The notes beneath the pieces are model-generated. The model saw only the letters and a list, made by a program, of their open reading frames with translations, was not told where the DNA came from and searched no databases. DNA of 64,000 nt from Deinococcus budaensis (GTDB lineage: Bacteria > Deinococcota > Deinococci > Deinococcales > Deinococcaceae). Every line of letters begins with the position of its first letter. Within the stretch, counting starts at the first letter, position 1. Positions 22,879 through 33,222 of the stretch are shown here, in pieces. The position numbers and the translations under genes were made by a program. The stretch lies in assembly GCF_014201885.1 (NCBI RefSeq), contig NZ_JACHFN010000017.1, positions 1-64,000 on the forward strand. Reading direction: 5' to 3'.

Positions 22879-25800
22879 ATGGACCCCGAGCTGTACGAAC
22901 TGCTTCAGGAGGGCGGCGCGGCCGACGAGGTCGCGGTGGTCATGCGGCTGCTCGACCCGGAGCGCCCGCCGCCCGGAACGCGCGTGGTCGCCCGGTTCGG
23001 GCCGGTCGTGACGGCGCGGGTGCCGCGCGGCGCCATTCCGGAGGTGTGGCGCGACCCGGCGGTGGAAAGCCTCAAAGCGCCCCGGGGCCTCAGCGCGGAC
23101 GTGGAAGAGCCGCAGCCGCTGTGGCCCGGACTGGAGCAGCCTGGAATCGCCCAGACCCTCTCCGGCGAAGCCACCTTCACGCCCAACGACGCCCGGCGGC
23201 CGGACGGGCTGGAGGCGACCGGGCGCGGCGTGGTGATCGGGCTGGTGGACTGGGGCTGCGACTTCGCCCATCCGGATTTTCGCCGTGCCGACGGCCGCAC
23301 CCGGCTGCTGGCGCTGTGGGACCAGCGGCCGCGCGGGGAGCCGGGCGCCTGGCCGTACGGGTACGGGCGGGTGTTCACGCCCGAGCAGCTCAACGCCGCG
23401 TTGCAGGCACCCGACCCCTACGCCGCGCTGGACTACCATCCCGCCGACACCGACCCCGGTCTGGGCGCCCACGGCACCCACACGCTGGGGATCGCGGGCG
23501 GCAACGGGCGCGGCGGCGGGCCGGTCGGCGTGGCGCCGGAGGCCGAGCTGGTGTTCGTGCATATGGGGGCGCGCGAGGGACCCGGCGCGGTGCCGCTGGG
23601 CAACTCGGTCGAGCTGCTCGAGGGCCTGGACCTGATCGCGCGGGTGGCGGCGGGGCGGCCCTGCGTGGTCAACCTCAGCCTGGGGCGGCACGCGGGCGAG
23701 AAGACGGGCCGCAGCCTGGTCGAGCAGGCGCTCGACGCCTGGGTCGCGCTGGCGCCGGGGCGCGCGGTCGTGCAGAGCTGCGGCAACTACTTCGAGCGCC
23801 GCACCCACGCCGACTGGACCCTGCGGCCCGGCGAGACGCGCACCTTCGCGGTGCAGGTGAGTCCCGGCGACCGCAGCCCCAACGAACTCGACCTGTGGTA
23901 CCCGGGCCGCGACCGCCTGGGCGTGGAGGTCCGCTCGGCGGGCGGTTCGCTGGTCGCGCGGGCGGCGCGCGGTGAGCGGGCCTCGGCCTGGCGGGCGGGG
24001 CGCGAGGTGCTGCGGGTCTACCACCGCGCCTTTGACCCCAACAACGGCGACCACCAGATCAACGTGCGCTTCGAGGTCCTGCCGGACGTGAGCGCCTGGG
24101 AGGTCACCCTGACCGGCGAGGACGTGCAAGACGGCCGCGTCCACGCCTGGATCGAGCGCGACAGCGGCTGCGGCAGCTGCCAGTCGCGCTTTGCGGCGCA
24201 GGAGGCCGACGCCCGCACGACCCTGGGCACCATCTGCACCGGCTACCGCACCCTGGCGGTGGGCGCCTACGACCCGCACCGCGAGGAGCGCCCGCTGGGC
24301 CGCTTTTCCAGCTCCGGCCCCACCCGCGACGGGCGCTCCAAGCCCGACCTGATCGCCCCCGGCGTGATGATTCTGGCGCCGCGCTCGCAGGGGCGGGAGG
24401 GCGGCGGCCCCCTCTATACCCGCATGTCGGGCACCAGCATGGCCGCCCCCCACGTCACGGGCTGCGTCGCGCTGATGTTCGGGGCCGCCGGAGAGACGCC
24501 GCTCGACATCGTCCAGACCCGGCGCCTGCTGCTGGCAAGCTGCGAGGCCGCGCCCCCGGACCTCGACCCCGCGCGCGTCGGCAGCGGCTACCTCGACCCC
24601 GTCCGGGCGGTCGAGGCGGTCCGCCTGGGGCACGTTCCCGCCCGGCCGGACCCCCCGGAGGTCACCCCCATGCCCGAAGTCGCCCCCACGCCCCCGGCGC
24701 CGCCCGCCCCCCTGGCCGCCGGGACCCCGCCGCCCGACACTGCTGGACCGGAAACTGCCGGGTCACAGGAGGCTGCCCCCGGGGAGGCAGAAGCGTTCTC
24801 CTCCGACGTGGACCCCGAGCTGACTGCGCTGGAATTCGCGGCGGCGGATGAGGAAGCCGGAGAAACCTGGGCCGGGGCCTTCCCCGGCGAGGACGAGGAG
24901 GGTGCCGCAGACGCCGGAAGCCACGCGCTGGACGGCGGTGGGCCGGAACTGGAGAGCCTGGAGGCGGTGGGCGCTGCGCTGGCCGGGCCGGTCTGGGAGG
25001 CGGTCGGCGGGGACGGGGTTGCGGAGGTGCAGGCGGCGCTGGCCTCGCGGCTGGCCCTGGTCGGGGCGCCGGGCGAGGCCGCCGGAACGCGGCCCGACCT
25101 TGCGGAGGTCGCCGGGCCGTGCGCCGACGTGACGGTGGCGCCCGCCGACCGGCCCCGGGTGCTGGTGCGCGGCGCCGTTCATCCCGCCGTGCGCGAGGCG
25201 CAGCGCAAGTTGAGCGCCTTTCACCTCGCGCAGCTCGTGCGCGGGCAGCCGGGGCTGGCGGGCGCGCCGCTGCGGGAAGACTGCGTCTTGGGGACGCTCA
25301 CGCAGGGCGCGGTGCTGGACTTCCAGCGGCAGGTCTTTCCCGGCCAGCCCGCCGAGCACGACGGCAAGATCGGTCCGCACACCTGGGCGCAGCTCGACGC
25401 TGTGGTGCTGCTTCCCGGCCCGGCGCCGCTGGCCGCCGTCCGGGTGGACGCGCTGGAGCTGCTGGAGGGCAGCCTGACCCGCCCGCTGGGCTGGGACGAG
25501 GTGATCGGCCTGGACGTGGACCGGGTTCACCTGCGCGCGGCCGCCTCGGGGCTGCCCGAAGCTGCCTTGCCGGGCGAGATCACGGTGGTGGTCACGAGCC
25601 GCCCGCCCAACGGCGACTCCGGACCCGCCACCCTCGGCACCCCGGTCACCCTGCGGCTGCCGCGTACGGCGACCCTGGGCACGGGCCGCGCCGAATACAG
25701 GCTGTCGCGCACGCCGGGCGAGCTGGGCGACTTTCTGGCGGTGGAGACCCGGCGCCGCGAGGTGGCGACGCTGGTTCGCCAGCCTGACCACCTGGGACCC

Positions 25801-28116
25801 GGCACCAGCGACCGGACCTTTGTGGGCGCGCTGGGTTGGGCGCCGCGCGGCCGGGGCACCGTGCCGGGCAGCCGCGCGGGCCGCAGCGGCGACCCGGTGG
25901 GAGAGGTACCCGACGCCCGGCAGCTTTTCTTCGCGGCGGGGGTGGAAGTGCTGGAGGTCGCGGCGCTGCCGCTGCCGGGCCTGCGGGTGGAAGCGCCCCC
26001 CGCGCGCGCCCTGATTCGCAGCCCCGCCGACGTGGTGTACTACTCCGGCCACGGCTCCAGCGCCCACAACTGCCTGCTGTTCGAGGGCGTCTCGCGCGAG
26101 GCGTCGTGCTGGCTCAGGCCCGCCGAGCTGCTGGCGCACTGGCGCCGCCCGCTGGACCTCGACCTGCTGATCCTGGCCGGCTGCTCGGTGCTGAGGGTGG
26201 ATTTTCCGCTGGTGGGGGACCCGGCGGGCAACGGGCTGGCGTGGGCGCGGCTGCTGACCGGGCACGGGGGGCCGCTGGCGGCGATTCTGGGCTACGGCGG
26301 CGGCGCCCCGGCCGACGCGCGCGGCGGCGACGACATCGCCCGCGCGATGGGGGCGCGGCTGGCGGGCGGCTCGCGCGACTTTGCCCGCGACTGGCTGGAG
26401 GTCAACGGGGCCGCGCGCGCCTGGAACGCGGTCGCCCTCGACGCCCGCGGCTACTGGGACTTCACGGCCTTTCACAACATCCGGGGACCGCGCCCGCTGC
26501 CCGCCGCCCTGCCCGGCGGCGAGAGCCTGCCCGCGCCGGACCGCGCCCCGGAGGCCCCCCCCAGCGGGGAAGCGGGCGAGAGCGCCGACCTGCCGGACGC
26601 CTTTTTCGCCGGGGTGCAGGCGGTGGCCGCCGCGCTGGGCGCCCGGCCGCTGCACCTGCTTCAGGTCATGATGGCCGAAAGTGGCCTGCGCCCGGACGCC
26701 CACAACCCGCGCGGGCACGCCAGCGGCCTGATCCAGTTCATGCCCGCGACCCTGGCGCGCCTGGGCTGGACGGCGGGCCACGAGGCCTTTCGCCGCCTGA
26801 GCGCCGAGGCGCAACTCCCCTATGTGGAGCGCTACTACCGCCCCTACCGGGCGGCGGGGCTGACCTCCACCGCGCGGCTCTACCAGGCGACCTTCCTGCC
26901 CGCGACGCTGGCGGGCGGCTCGGACCCCGCCACGGTGCTGGCCGCGCGGGACGGCCCCTCCGCGCAGGCCTACGCCGCCAACAGCGGGCTGGACCGCCGG
27001 GGCGACGGCACCATCCGCGTCGCCGACCTCACGGCGGCGGTGGAGCGGCGCTGCCAGGGTCCCCGCTGGGAGGAAGCCCGCGCGCGGCTGGAGGGCACGG
27101 CGCCCCCGCGGCCGGTGCCTCCGCTGCCCGGCCCAGTGCCGCCCAGCCCAGTGCCGCCTGGTCCCGTGCCCCCCGGCCCCTCCAGCGCGCGGCCCACCCT
27201 GCGCGCCGGGTCGCGCGGCGCGGCGGTGGGGGAGGCCCAGGGCCTGCTCAATGCCGTCCACGGCCGCGAACTCGCCGCCGGACGGCCGGGGCTGCCCGGC
27301 GCTCCGCTGACGGCAGACGGCGTCTTCGGCCCCCGCACCCGCGCGGCCACCGTGGCCTTCCAGCGGCTCGCCTTTCCAGGCGCCTCCCACGAGCACGACG
27401 GGGTGATCGGTCCCCGGACCTGGGCGAGGCTGGCCGAGTGGGCGCGCGGAGGGGGAGCGCCGACGCCTCCTGGCCCCGTGCCGCCCCCCGCGCCCGGCAC
27501 CCCCTGGACGCAGCTCAAGGGGGACGCCGCGCGGCTCACGCTGGAGGAGTACGCCCGCTGGCATCCCGGCGGCGCGGCGCGCTCGGAGACGGACCCCGGG
27601 ATGCGCGCGGTGCTGCGCGGCTACTGGACCCAGGGGGCGGGACTGGCGGGAGCCGCCGCCGAGCAGGCCATCGACGCCCGGCTGCCCTGGAGCGCGGCCT
27701 TCATCTCCTGGGTGATGCGGCAGTCGGGGGCCGGGGGCCTGTTCCGGTACGCTTCCGGGCACACCGTCTACTGCGCCGCCGCCAAACGCAACCGCCAGCG
27801 CGCCGACCTGACCAACCCCTTCTGGCTCTACCGGGTCACCGAGCGGGCGCCGGAGCCGGGCGACCTGATCTGCACCGGGCGTCAGGACAGCGGGGTGACG
27901 TTCGACAATGTGGACGACGGCCAGTTCCGCGCCTCGCACGGCGACGTGGTCGTGGAGGTGACGCCGGGGCGTCTGGGCGTGATCGGCGGCAACGTGGCCG
28001 ACACGGTGGGCCGCAAGGTCGTGCGGACCGGGGCGGACGGCCGGGTCCTGACCGACGGCGCCCAACGCCAGTATTTCGCGGTGCTGCGCCTGCGGACCGA
28101 CCCGGCCCGCGAGTGA
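22879..28116 (+). CDS. Giant subtilase/caspase-like/transglycosylase/DUF2272 protein
   Basis: The 1745-residue product is a multi-enzyme chain. Residues about 1-75 resemble an inhibitor-like prodomain. A subtilisin (S8) domain spans about 105-580, with Asp124 (LVDWGCD), His198 (AHGTHT) and Ser520 (SGTSMAAPH). An acidic Pro-rich linker runs to about 755. A peptidoglycan-binding module lies at about 760-845. A caspase-like domain has the dyad His1058 (VVYYSGHGSS) and Cys1101 (LILAGCS). A lysozyme-like transglycosylase domain has Glu1267 (MMAESGLRPDAHNPRG). A second peptidoglycan-binding module is at about 1437-1522, and a DUF2272-type domain at about 1540-1740. There is no signal peptide. The start has CCGAGGA upstream. 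Domain names come from motifs; substrates are unknown. Confidence 0.8.
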   Translation: MDPELYELLQEGGAADEVAVVMRLLDPERPPPGTRVVARFGPVVTARVPRGAIPEVWRDPAVESLKAPRGLSADVEEPQPLWPGLEQPGIAQTLSGEATFTPNDARRPDGLEATGRGVVIGLVDWGCDFAHPDFRRADGRTRLLALWDQRPRGEPGAWPYGYGRVFTPEQLNAALQAPDPYAALDYHPADTDPGLGAHGTHTLGIAGGNGRGGGPVGVAPEAELVFVHMGAREGPGAVPLGNSVELLEGLDLIARVAAGRPCVVNLSLGRHAGEKTGRSLVEQALDAWVALAPGRAVVQSCGNYFERRTHADWTLRPGETRTFAVQVSPGDRSPNELDLWYPGRDRLGVEVRSAGGSLVARAARGERASAWRAGREVLRVYHRAFDPNNGDHQINVRFEVLPDVSAWEVTLTGEDVQDGRVHAWIERDSGCGSCQSRFAAQEADARTTLGTICTGYRTLAVGAYDPHREERPLGRFSSSGPTRDGRSKPDLIAPGVMILAPRSQGREGGGPLYTRMSGTSMAAPHVTGCVALMFGAAGETPLDIVQTRRLLLASCEAAPPDLDPARVGSGYLDPVRAVEAVRLGHVPARPDPPEVTPMPEVAPTPPAPPAPLAAGTPPPDTAGPETAGSQEAAPGEAEAFSSDVDPELTALEFAAADEEAGETWAGAFPGEDEEGAADAGSHALDGGGPELESLEAVGAALAGPVWEAVGGDGVAEVQAALASRLALVGAPGEAAGTRPDLAEVAGPCADVTVAPADRPRVLVRGAVHPAVREAQRKLSAFHLAQLVRGQPGLAGAPLREDCVLGTLTQGAVLDFQRQVFPGQPAEHDGKIGPHTWAQLDAVVLLPGPAPLAAVRVDALELLEGSLTRPLGWDEVIGLDVDRVHLRAAASGLPEAALPGEITVVVTSRPPNGDSGPATLGTPVTLRLPRTATLGTGRAEYRLSRTPGELGDFLAVETRRREVATLVRQPDHLGPGTSDRTFVGALGWAPRGRGTVPGSRAGRSGDPVGEVPDARQLFFAAGVEVLEVAALPLPGLRVEAPPARALIRSPADVVYYSGHGSSAHNCLLFEGVSREASCWLRPAELLAHWRRPLDLDLLILAGCSVLRVDFPLVGDPAGNGLAWARLLTGHGGPLAAILGYGGGAPADARGGDDIARAMGARLAGGSRDFARDWLEVNGAARAWNAVALDARGYWDFTAFHNIRGPRPLPAALPGGESLPAPDRAPEAPPSGEAGESADLPDAFFAGVQAVAAALGARPLHLLQVMMAESGLRPDAHNPRGHASGLIQFMPATLARLGWTAGHEAFRRLSAEAQLPYVERYYRPYRAAGLTSTARLYQATFLPATLAGGSDPATVLAARDGPSAQAYAANSGLDRRGDGTIRVADLTAAVERRCQGPRWEEARARLEGTAPPRPVPPLPGPVPPSPVPPGPVPPGPSSARPTLRAGSRGAAVGEAQGLLNAVHGRELAAGRPGLPGAPLTADGVFGPRTRAATVAFQRLAFPGASHEHDGVIGPRTWARLAEWARGGGAPTPPGPVPPPAPGTPWTQLKGDAARLTLEEYARWHPGGAARSETDPGMRAVLRGYWTQGAGLAGAAAEQAIDARLPWSAAFISWVMRQSGAGGLFRYASGHTVYCAAAKRNRQRADLTNPFWLYRVTERAPEPGDLICTGRQDSGVTFDNVDDGQFRASHGDVVVEVTPGRLGVIGGNVADTVGRKVVRTGADGRVLTDGAQRQYFAVLRLRTDPARE
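27187..27442 (+). repeat. Peptidoglycan-binding module repeat, copy A
   Basis: This 256-bp stretch encodes [17 protein letters not shown] and the rest of a peptidoglycan-binding module. It aligns without gaps to 29095-29350 in the next gene; the first 54 bases are identical and much of the remainder is too. It points to recent duplication or gene conversion between neighbouring genes. Confidence 0.85.
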
Positions 28117-28158
28117 CCAGCCCTGCCGGGTCAGCCTGCTCCCCAGGAGGAAGCCCCC

Positions 28159-29430
28159 ATGACCGCACCGCCCACCGCCTCTGCCCCGCCGCCCGCCGCC
28201 TCCGGCCGTGAGGAGCTGCGCGACGTGCCGGGCCTGGAACCCCACCGGGGACCCGGCCCGACCCTGATCCTGCGCTGGAACACGCTGGCCGTCACGGAGC
28301 GGGTGGACCTCGTGCTGCACTTTCACGGCTTTTCCGGGCGCGGCGCGGCGATGGACCTGGTGCGCGACAAGGAGGGCGCCAGCGGCCTGGACTGGCAGGC
28401 CCCGGCGCGGGGTCCAGGCCGCGCGCCGGGGCGCACCCGCCCCACCCTGGCGCTGCTGCCGCGCGGCCGCTTCTACGGCGGACGCTCGGGCACCGGCTAC
28501 GACTTTCCGGCGCTGACGCGTCCCGGCGGCGCCCGCGAACTGCTGCGCTGGAGCCTGGAGCGCTTCGCGGCGCGGGTGGGGGTGCCCGCCCTCACGCCCG
28601 GTCGGCTGCTCCTGACCGCCCACTCGGGCGGAGGCGCGGCGCTGTGGTCGGTGCTGGACGCCCTCGATCCGCACGAGGTCCACGTCTTCGACGCCCTCTA
28701 CCAGAGTCCGGCCCCGTTGCTGCGCTGGGCGAGGCGGCGTCTGGCGCGCGACGCGGCGGCGGCGGCGGGCCTGGAAGCCGGGCCGCTGGGGACCTACATG
28801 CGGGAGCAGGGTGGCGCGCTGCGGGTGCTGTACACCCCGGGCGGCGGCACCGCCGGGCACAGCCTGGAAGCCCGCCGCCAGCTCGACCAGGCGTTCTCGG
28901 CCCTTCCCGGCGCCCCGGCCTCGGCCTCGGCCCTGCGCCGCTGGTACGCCGTCGAGCGCACCCCCGTCCCCCACGGCGAGGTGCCGCGCCGCTTCGGCTG
29001 GCGCCTGCTGGCCGACGCGGGCGCCGCGCTGCCGGACTTCGCCCCGACGGGCGCTCCGGGAGGCCCTGGCCCTGTGCCGCCCGGCCCCCCCGGGGCGCGG
29101 CCCACCCTGCGCGCCGGGTCGCGCGGCGCGGCGGTGGGGGAGGCCCAGCGCCTGCTCAATGCCGCGCACGCCCACGAACTCGCCGCCGGACGGCCCGGCC
29201 TGCCGGGGGCGCCGCTGGCCGAGGACGGCGTGTTCGGCCGGGGCACCGGGGCGGCGGCCCTGGCGTTCCAGCGCCTGGCCTTTCCCGGGGAGCCGCGCCA
29301 GCACGACGGGGTGATCGGCCCGGACACCTGGGCCAGGCTGAGCGGGTGGGGGACGGGGCGGGCGGATCACGCGGGTGGGGGAGAGGCCCCCGCCGCCTCA
29401 GCCGCCCACATGCACCACGGGCCGCCGTGA
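28159..29430 (+). CDS. Alpha/beta hydrolase with peptidoglycan-binding module
   Basis: The 423-residue protein has an alpha/beta-hydrolase part (about 40-290). Evidence is an early [14 protein letters not shown] strand and oxyanion region, the nucleophile elbow [11 protein letters not shown] with Ser156, and [11 protein letters not shown], likely holding the acid residue. After a Pro-rich linker, residues about 313-397 form a peptidoglycan-binding module almost copied from the preceding giant protein. There is no signal peptide. Possible activities are esterase or amidase on an envelope or extracellular substrate; none is proved. AGGAGG precedes the ATG by nine bases. Its last 33 bases overlap the convergent transporter gene. 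Confidence 0.72.
   Translation: MTAPPTASAPPPAASGREELRDVPGLEPHRGPGPTLILRWNTLAVTERVDLVLHFHGFSGRGAAMDLVRDKEGASGLDWQAPARGPGRAPGRTRPTLALLPRGRFYGGRSGTGYDFPALTRPGGARELLRWSLERFAARVGVPALTPGRLLLTAHSGGGAALWSVLDALDPHEVHVFDALYQSPAPLLRWARRRLARDAAAAAGLEAGPLGTYMREQGGALRVLYTPGGGTAGHSLEARRQLDQAFSALPGAPASASALRRWYAVERTPVPHGEVPRRFGWRLLADAGAALPDFAPTGAPGGPGPVPPGPPGARPTLRAGSRGAAVGEAQRLLNAAHAHELAAGRPGLPGAPLAEDGVFGRGTGAAALAFQRLAFPGEPRQHDGVIGPDTWARLSGWGTGRADHAGGGEAPAASAAHMHHGPP
29095..29350 (+). repeat. Peptidoglycan-binding module repeat, copy B
   Basis: Gap-free partner of 27187-27442, offset 1908 bp. Differences are substitutions only, concentrated in the second half. Confidence 0.85.
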
Positions 29431-31554
29431 GGGGTCGCGCTCGGCCACCCGCAGCACCTCGTGGGTCAGCGGCGGAATGTCCCCCTCCCCGGCGAGCAGG
29501 AAGCGCAGCGCGTTTTGCGCGGGGCCTTTTTCACTCCACTCGAAGTAGACGTGCGGCGGCACGCCGGTCAGGTCGCGCACGTACAGCAGCACGGCGGCCA
29601 GGGTGTTGGGCACGCTGCTGCCGCTGGCGCGCAACACCGCGTGCGGCCCCACCCGCACCCCCTTGACCGGCACGGCGGCACTGAAGTCGCTGGCGTCGGT
29701 CACCGCGACTTCCAGAAAGAGCGCCGCGTCCCCGGCGGGGAGGTGGTTGTCCAGCCGCACCTCCAGCGCCTTGAGGCGGTATTCCTCGCGGTCGCCCTCG
29801 TTCAGGCGGTTGGCGATGAAGCGCACCGGCAGGCCCCGGCCCCGCACGTCGTCCAGCATCCGGCGGGCTTCGGCGTCGAGGGTAACGCGCTGCACCCGCA
29901 GCTCGGTGCTGCGCCCGATGCGCGAGGCGACGCTGACCAGCAGGATGGCCAGCACGAACAGCAGCGCGATCCACAGCCCCTCGGGCCGGTCGGTCACGGT
30001 GACCACGCTGGTGTACAAGAACAGGGCGCTGATCAGGAAAAACACGGCGGCGCCGCCCCGGTGCCCCCGCCGCAGCTCGGTCAGAAAGACCGCGACCGCC
30101 GCCGAGGTCATCAGGGCCAGCACCCCGGTCGCGTAGGCTCCCGCCTGCGCGTCCACGTCGGCCCGGAACAGCAGCGTGACCCCGGCGCTGATGGCGGTGA
30201 ACAGCACCACCAGCGGCCGGGTCGCGCGGGCCCAGTCGGGGGCCATGCCGTAGCGGGGCAGGTAGCGCGGCACGATGTTCAGCAGCCCCGCCAGCGCCGA
30301 GGCGCCCGCGAACCACAGGATCAGGATGGTGGCCCCGTCGTACAGGGTCCCGAAGCCCTCGCCCAGGCGTTCGTGGGCGAGGTAGGCCAGCGCGCGGCCA
30401 TTGGCCTCGCCGGCGGGCTTGCGCACGCTGACGCGGTCGGAGTTGCCGTCCGGGGTGGGAATCACCGTGACCGTCAGCGGCACCGGGCCGCCCACCGTCT
30501 GGGCCTGCACGGTGAAGGTGCCGGTGCGTCCGGCGGGCAGGCGCAGGCTGTAGAGCGCGCGGGGATCGCGGGCGTCGTCCAGCGGGACGTTGACCACCGC
30601 GCGGCCCGCGGCCAGGTCGGCGGCGTTCACGTTGCGGGTGTAGGTCGTCGCGGGCCAGAACTGCGCGCGCGGAATCAGGAAGGTGGTTACCAGCGCCGAG
30701 CCGAGCAGCATCACACTCATGATCAGCGCGGCGGCCGTGAGCAGCTTCCGGGTGTTGCGGATGCGCCCGGCGGGCCGCTGCCGGGTGTCCCCGGCGCCGC
30801 CGCGCACCAGCGGCATGACCACCACGCCCGTCTCGAAGCCGCTGAGGCCCAGCGCCAGCCGGGGAAAGACGAGCAGCGCCGCGCCGATCAGCGCCAGCGG
30901 CGAACGGTAAGCCTGCGTCAGGGCCGCCCACCAGTTCCCGGCGACCTCGGGCTGGGCCAGCACGTCCAGCAGGCCCCGGCCCACGACGACCGTGCTCAGG
31001 CCCAGGTACAGCACGGTGATCCCCACCGCGATCCCGATGGCCTCCTTGAAGCCGCGCAGAAACACCCCGCCCAGCAGCGCCAGCAGCACCAGCGTCAGGG
31101 TGACCTGCTGGCCTTCCAGCGCCGCCTGAAGAAAGGGGTTTTCGATCAGGTGCGCGGTCGCGTCCGCCGCCGAGAGCGTGATGGTGATCACGAAGCCCGT
31201 CGCCACGAAGCCCAGCAGGGTCAGCACCAGCACCTTGCTGGGCCAGTAGCTCAGCAGCCGCTCCAGCATGGACAGGCTGCCGTCCCCGTGCGGGCTTTCC
31301 TGGGCCACCCGGCGGTACATCGGCAGCGCCCCGAAGAGGGTCACCAGCACCAGGATCAGGGTCGCCACCGGACTCAGGGCGCCCGCGGCCAGGGCGGCGA
31401 TGCCCGGCTGGTAGCCCAGGGTCGAGAAGTAGTCCACGCCGGTCAGGCACATCACCTTCCACCACGGCTGGGTGTGGTGCTGCTGCTGGACCTCCCGCTC
31501 GTCTTCGTAAAAGCCTTCCGGCTCGGGGTGCTGGGTTTCCAGAAACCAGGTCAT
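29398..31554 (-). CDS. APC-type amino-acid transporter
   Basis: The product, about 718 residues, has an N-terminal cytoplasmic segment and then the hallmark [25 protein letters not shown] of a Deinococcus-type APC permease. About a dozen hydrophobic membrane helices follow (for example [20 protein letters not shown]). An extracytoplasmic loop of about 120 residues lies between [13 protein letters not shown] and [11 protein letters not shown]. The C-terminal 190 residues are soluble ([20 protein letters not shown]) and may be regulatory. Substrate is unknown. The start is uncertain: ATG at 31554 lacks a ribosome site; GTG at 31586 follows TACCTT by six bases and could be a leaderless start. 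It is divergent from a sensor kinase and overlaps the alpha/beta-hydrolase gene end to end. Confidence 0.8.
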   Translation of the reverse strand: MTWFLETQHPEPEGFYEDEREVQQQHHTQPWWKVMCLTGVDYFSTLGYQPGIAALAAGALSPVATLILVLVTLFGALPMYRRVAQESPHGDGSLSMLERLLSYWPSKVLVLTLLGFVATGFVITITLSAADATAHLIENPFLQAALEGQQVTLTLVLLALLGGVFLRGFKEAIGIAVGITVLYLGLSTVVVGRGLLDVLAQPEVAGNWWAALTQAYRSPLALIGAALLVFPRLALGLSGFETGVVVMPLVRGGAGDTRQRPAGRIRNTRKLLTAAALIMSVMLLGSALVTTFLIPRAQFWPATTYTRNVNAADLAAGRAVVNVPLDDARDPRALYSLRLPAGRTGTFTVQAQTVGGPVPLTVTVIPTPDGNSDRVSVRKPAGEANGRALAYLAHERLGEGFGTLYDGATILILWFAGASALAGLLNIVPRYLPRYGMAPDWARATRPLVVLFTAISAGVTLLFRADVDAQAGAYATGVLALMTSAAVAVFLTELRRGHRGGAAVFFLISALFLYTSVVTVTDRPEGLWIALLFVLAILLVSVASRIGRSTELRVQRVTLDAEARRMLDDVRGRGLPVRFIANRLNEGDREEYRLKALEVRLDNHLPAGDAALFLEVAVTDASDFSAAVPVKGVRVGPHAVLRASGSSVPNTLAAVLLYVRDLTGVPPHVYFEWSEKGPAQNALRFLLAGEGDIPPLTHEVLRVAERDPSRRPVVHVGG

Positions 31555-31680
31555 GAAGGGGCTGCTGCCAGATCGGGGGGCGGACACCCGCTCAAGGTAG
31601 GCAAGATCGTCTCGGCCCGGCACTGGCCACCTGGCCAATCGCGCCCGCGCTCCGGGCGGGTATACCTTCAGGCCACGACC

Positions 31681-33222
31681 ATGGCTGGCTTCCTCTCCTT
31701 TTCCGTCCCCTCCCCGTCTCCGGGCCTCAGCCTGCCGCTGTTCTGGGGGGTCACGCTGGCGCTGCTGGCCCTCATCGTGCTGCTGGACATTTTCGTGCCC
31801 GCCGTGGTGGTCGGCACCCTGCTGAGCGTGCCGGTCGCGCTCGCGGCCCTGGGCGCCACCCGGCGCATGACCCTGGCGCTGGTGGGGCTGTGCGTGGGCG
31901 CCAACGTGCTCGCGGGCGTGCTCAACGGCCTGTGGTACGGCCTGAGCGCCCCGGACCTCGCCAACCGCGCCGTGAGCATCGTGACCGTGGTGCTGGTCGG
32001 CCTGCTGACCCTGCGGGCGCGCGAGGCCTCGCGGCGGGCCGCGCGGCTCCTGGAAGACGAGCGCCAGTTGCGGCGCGAGCGTGCCCTGCGCCGCCTCGCG
32101 GAGGATATGGGCGGGCCGTTGGGGCAGGCCGAGTTCGTGGAGCGGGCGGCGGCGGCCTTGCAGCGCCTGACCGGCGCGGCCAGCGTGGAGATCGGCGCCC
32201 TGGACCGGGCGATTCTGCGCGCCCCACACGCCCGGGTGGACGCGGCGGGCCTGCCCGAGCCGGAGCGGGCGCCCTCGCGGCTGGGCAGCCGCCTGCCGCT
32301 GAGTTACCTCGCGCATCCGGCGGGAACAGGCGCCGTCTGGGCCGAGGAGGACGGGGCGAGCGTGCTGGGGCGCCTGCACCGCCCCGGCGAGGGAGACCTG
32401 CTGCTGATTCTGACCCGGCCCACGGCGCCCCTGAGCCTGACCGCCGAGGCCGCCGGGCTGCTGCAACCCATGCTGGAGCGCACGGCGCTGCTCGACGACC
32501 TGCGCGACGGTCGGGCGCGGCTCGCGGAGCGCGGCGAACTGCTGCGCGACCTCGTCTACGCCTTCAGCCACGACCTGCGCACGCCGCTGCTGGCGAACGC
32601 GATCAACATGCGCGCGGCCCTGCGCGGCGCCTACGGCGACCTGCCCGGCCCTTACCTGGAGACCCTCCGCAACGGCCTGAGCGCCAACGAAAGCCTGCTG
32701 GCGCTGGCCGATCAATTGCTGCTGGTCGCCAAGTACGAGAGCGAGGAGGCCCAGGAGGAAGACGCCCAGCCGGTCAACCTGCGCGAGCTGACGCTGGGGG
32801 TGCTGCGGGAACTCGCGCCCCACCTGACGGAACGGGACCTCACGCTGGAACAGAACCTGGAGGGCGTGCGGGTCGAGGGCTGGCGCCACGACCTGCGCCG
32901 CGCGGTGCAAAACCTGCTGGACAACGCGGTGAAGTTCAGCCCGCCGGGGGGCACGGTCCGGGTGGGGCTCTGCGAGCAAGATGGCGAGGCGCGGCTGACC
33001 GTGCAGGACGAGGGGCCGGGGGTGCCCGCCACCCGCCAGCCGCGCCTCTTTCAGCGCTTCCGCAGTGGGGGGGCCGGGGGGGGCACCGGCCTGGGCCTCT
33101 ACCTCACCCGCCGCATCGCGGAGGCGCACGGCGGGGGGGTCAGCTACACCCGCACGGCCAGCGCCCGCAGCCTGTTCACGCTGACCCTGCCCCTGCACCC
33201 GGCCCGGACCGACCATGCCTGA
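31681..33222 (+). CDS. Membrane sensor histidine kinase
   Basis: The 513-residue protein starts with about four membrane helices (residues 15-115) without a large periplasmic loop. A GAF-like region follows at about 140-275, then a kinase core. The H-box is [12 protein letters not shown] with phospho-acceptor His297, the N-box [11 protein letters not shown]1 DEGPGVP, the F-box LFQRFRSGG and G2 [10 protein letters not shown]. Layout resembles DUF4118/KdpD-like or MASE-type sensors that detect a membrane signal. It overlaps its response regulator by eight bases, a firm pairing. Because it is divergent from the transporter gene at a 94-126-bp gap, that transporter is a likely target or sensed partner. 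Confidence 0.88.
   Translation: MAGFLSFSVPSPSPGLSLPLFWGVTLALLALIVLLDIFVPAVVVGTLLSVPVALAALGATRRMTLALVGLCVGANVLAGVLNGLWYGLSAPDLANRAVSIVTVVLVGLLTLRAREASRRAARLLEDERQLRRERALRRLAEDMGGPLGQAEFVERAAAALQRLTGAASVEIGALDRAILRAPHARVDAAGLPEPERAPSRLGSRLPLSYLAHPAGTGAVWAEEDGASVLGRLHRPGEGDLLLILTRPTAPLSLTAEAAGLLQPMLERTALLDDLRDGRARLAERGELLRDLVYAFSHDLRTPLLANAINMRAALRGAYGDLPGPYLETLRNGLSANESLLALADQLLLVAKYESEEAQEEDAQPVNLRELTLGVLRELAPHLTERDLTLEQNLEGVRVEGWRHDLRRAVQNLLDNAVKFSPPGGTVRVGLCEQDGEARLTVQDEGPGVPATRQPRLFQRFRSGGAGGGTGLGLYLTRRIAEAHGGGVSYTRTASARSLFTLTLPLHPARTDHA

Noticed and set aside
24763..29370. Open minus-strand frame of 1535 codons antisense to the giant protease gene
   Set aside because: It is a by-product of very high third-position G+C: low-complexity Arg/Gly/Ala/Pro-rich, no domain motif, no ribosome site. 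The plus-strand frame has clear catalytic motifs.
19651..29430. Extracellular contractile injection system
   Set aside because: No sheath, tube, baseplate or AAA+ gene is present; only the peptidoglycan-binding modules recall such clusters.
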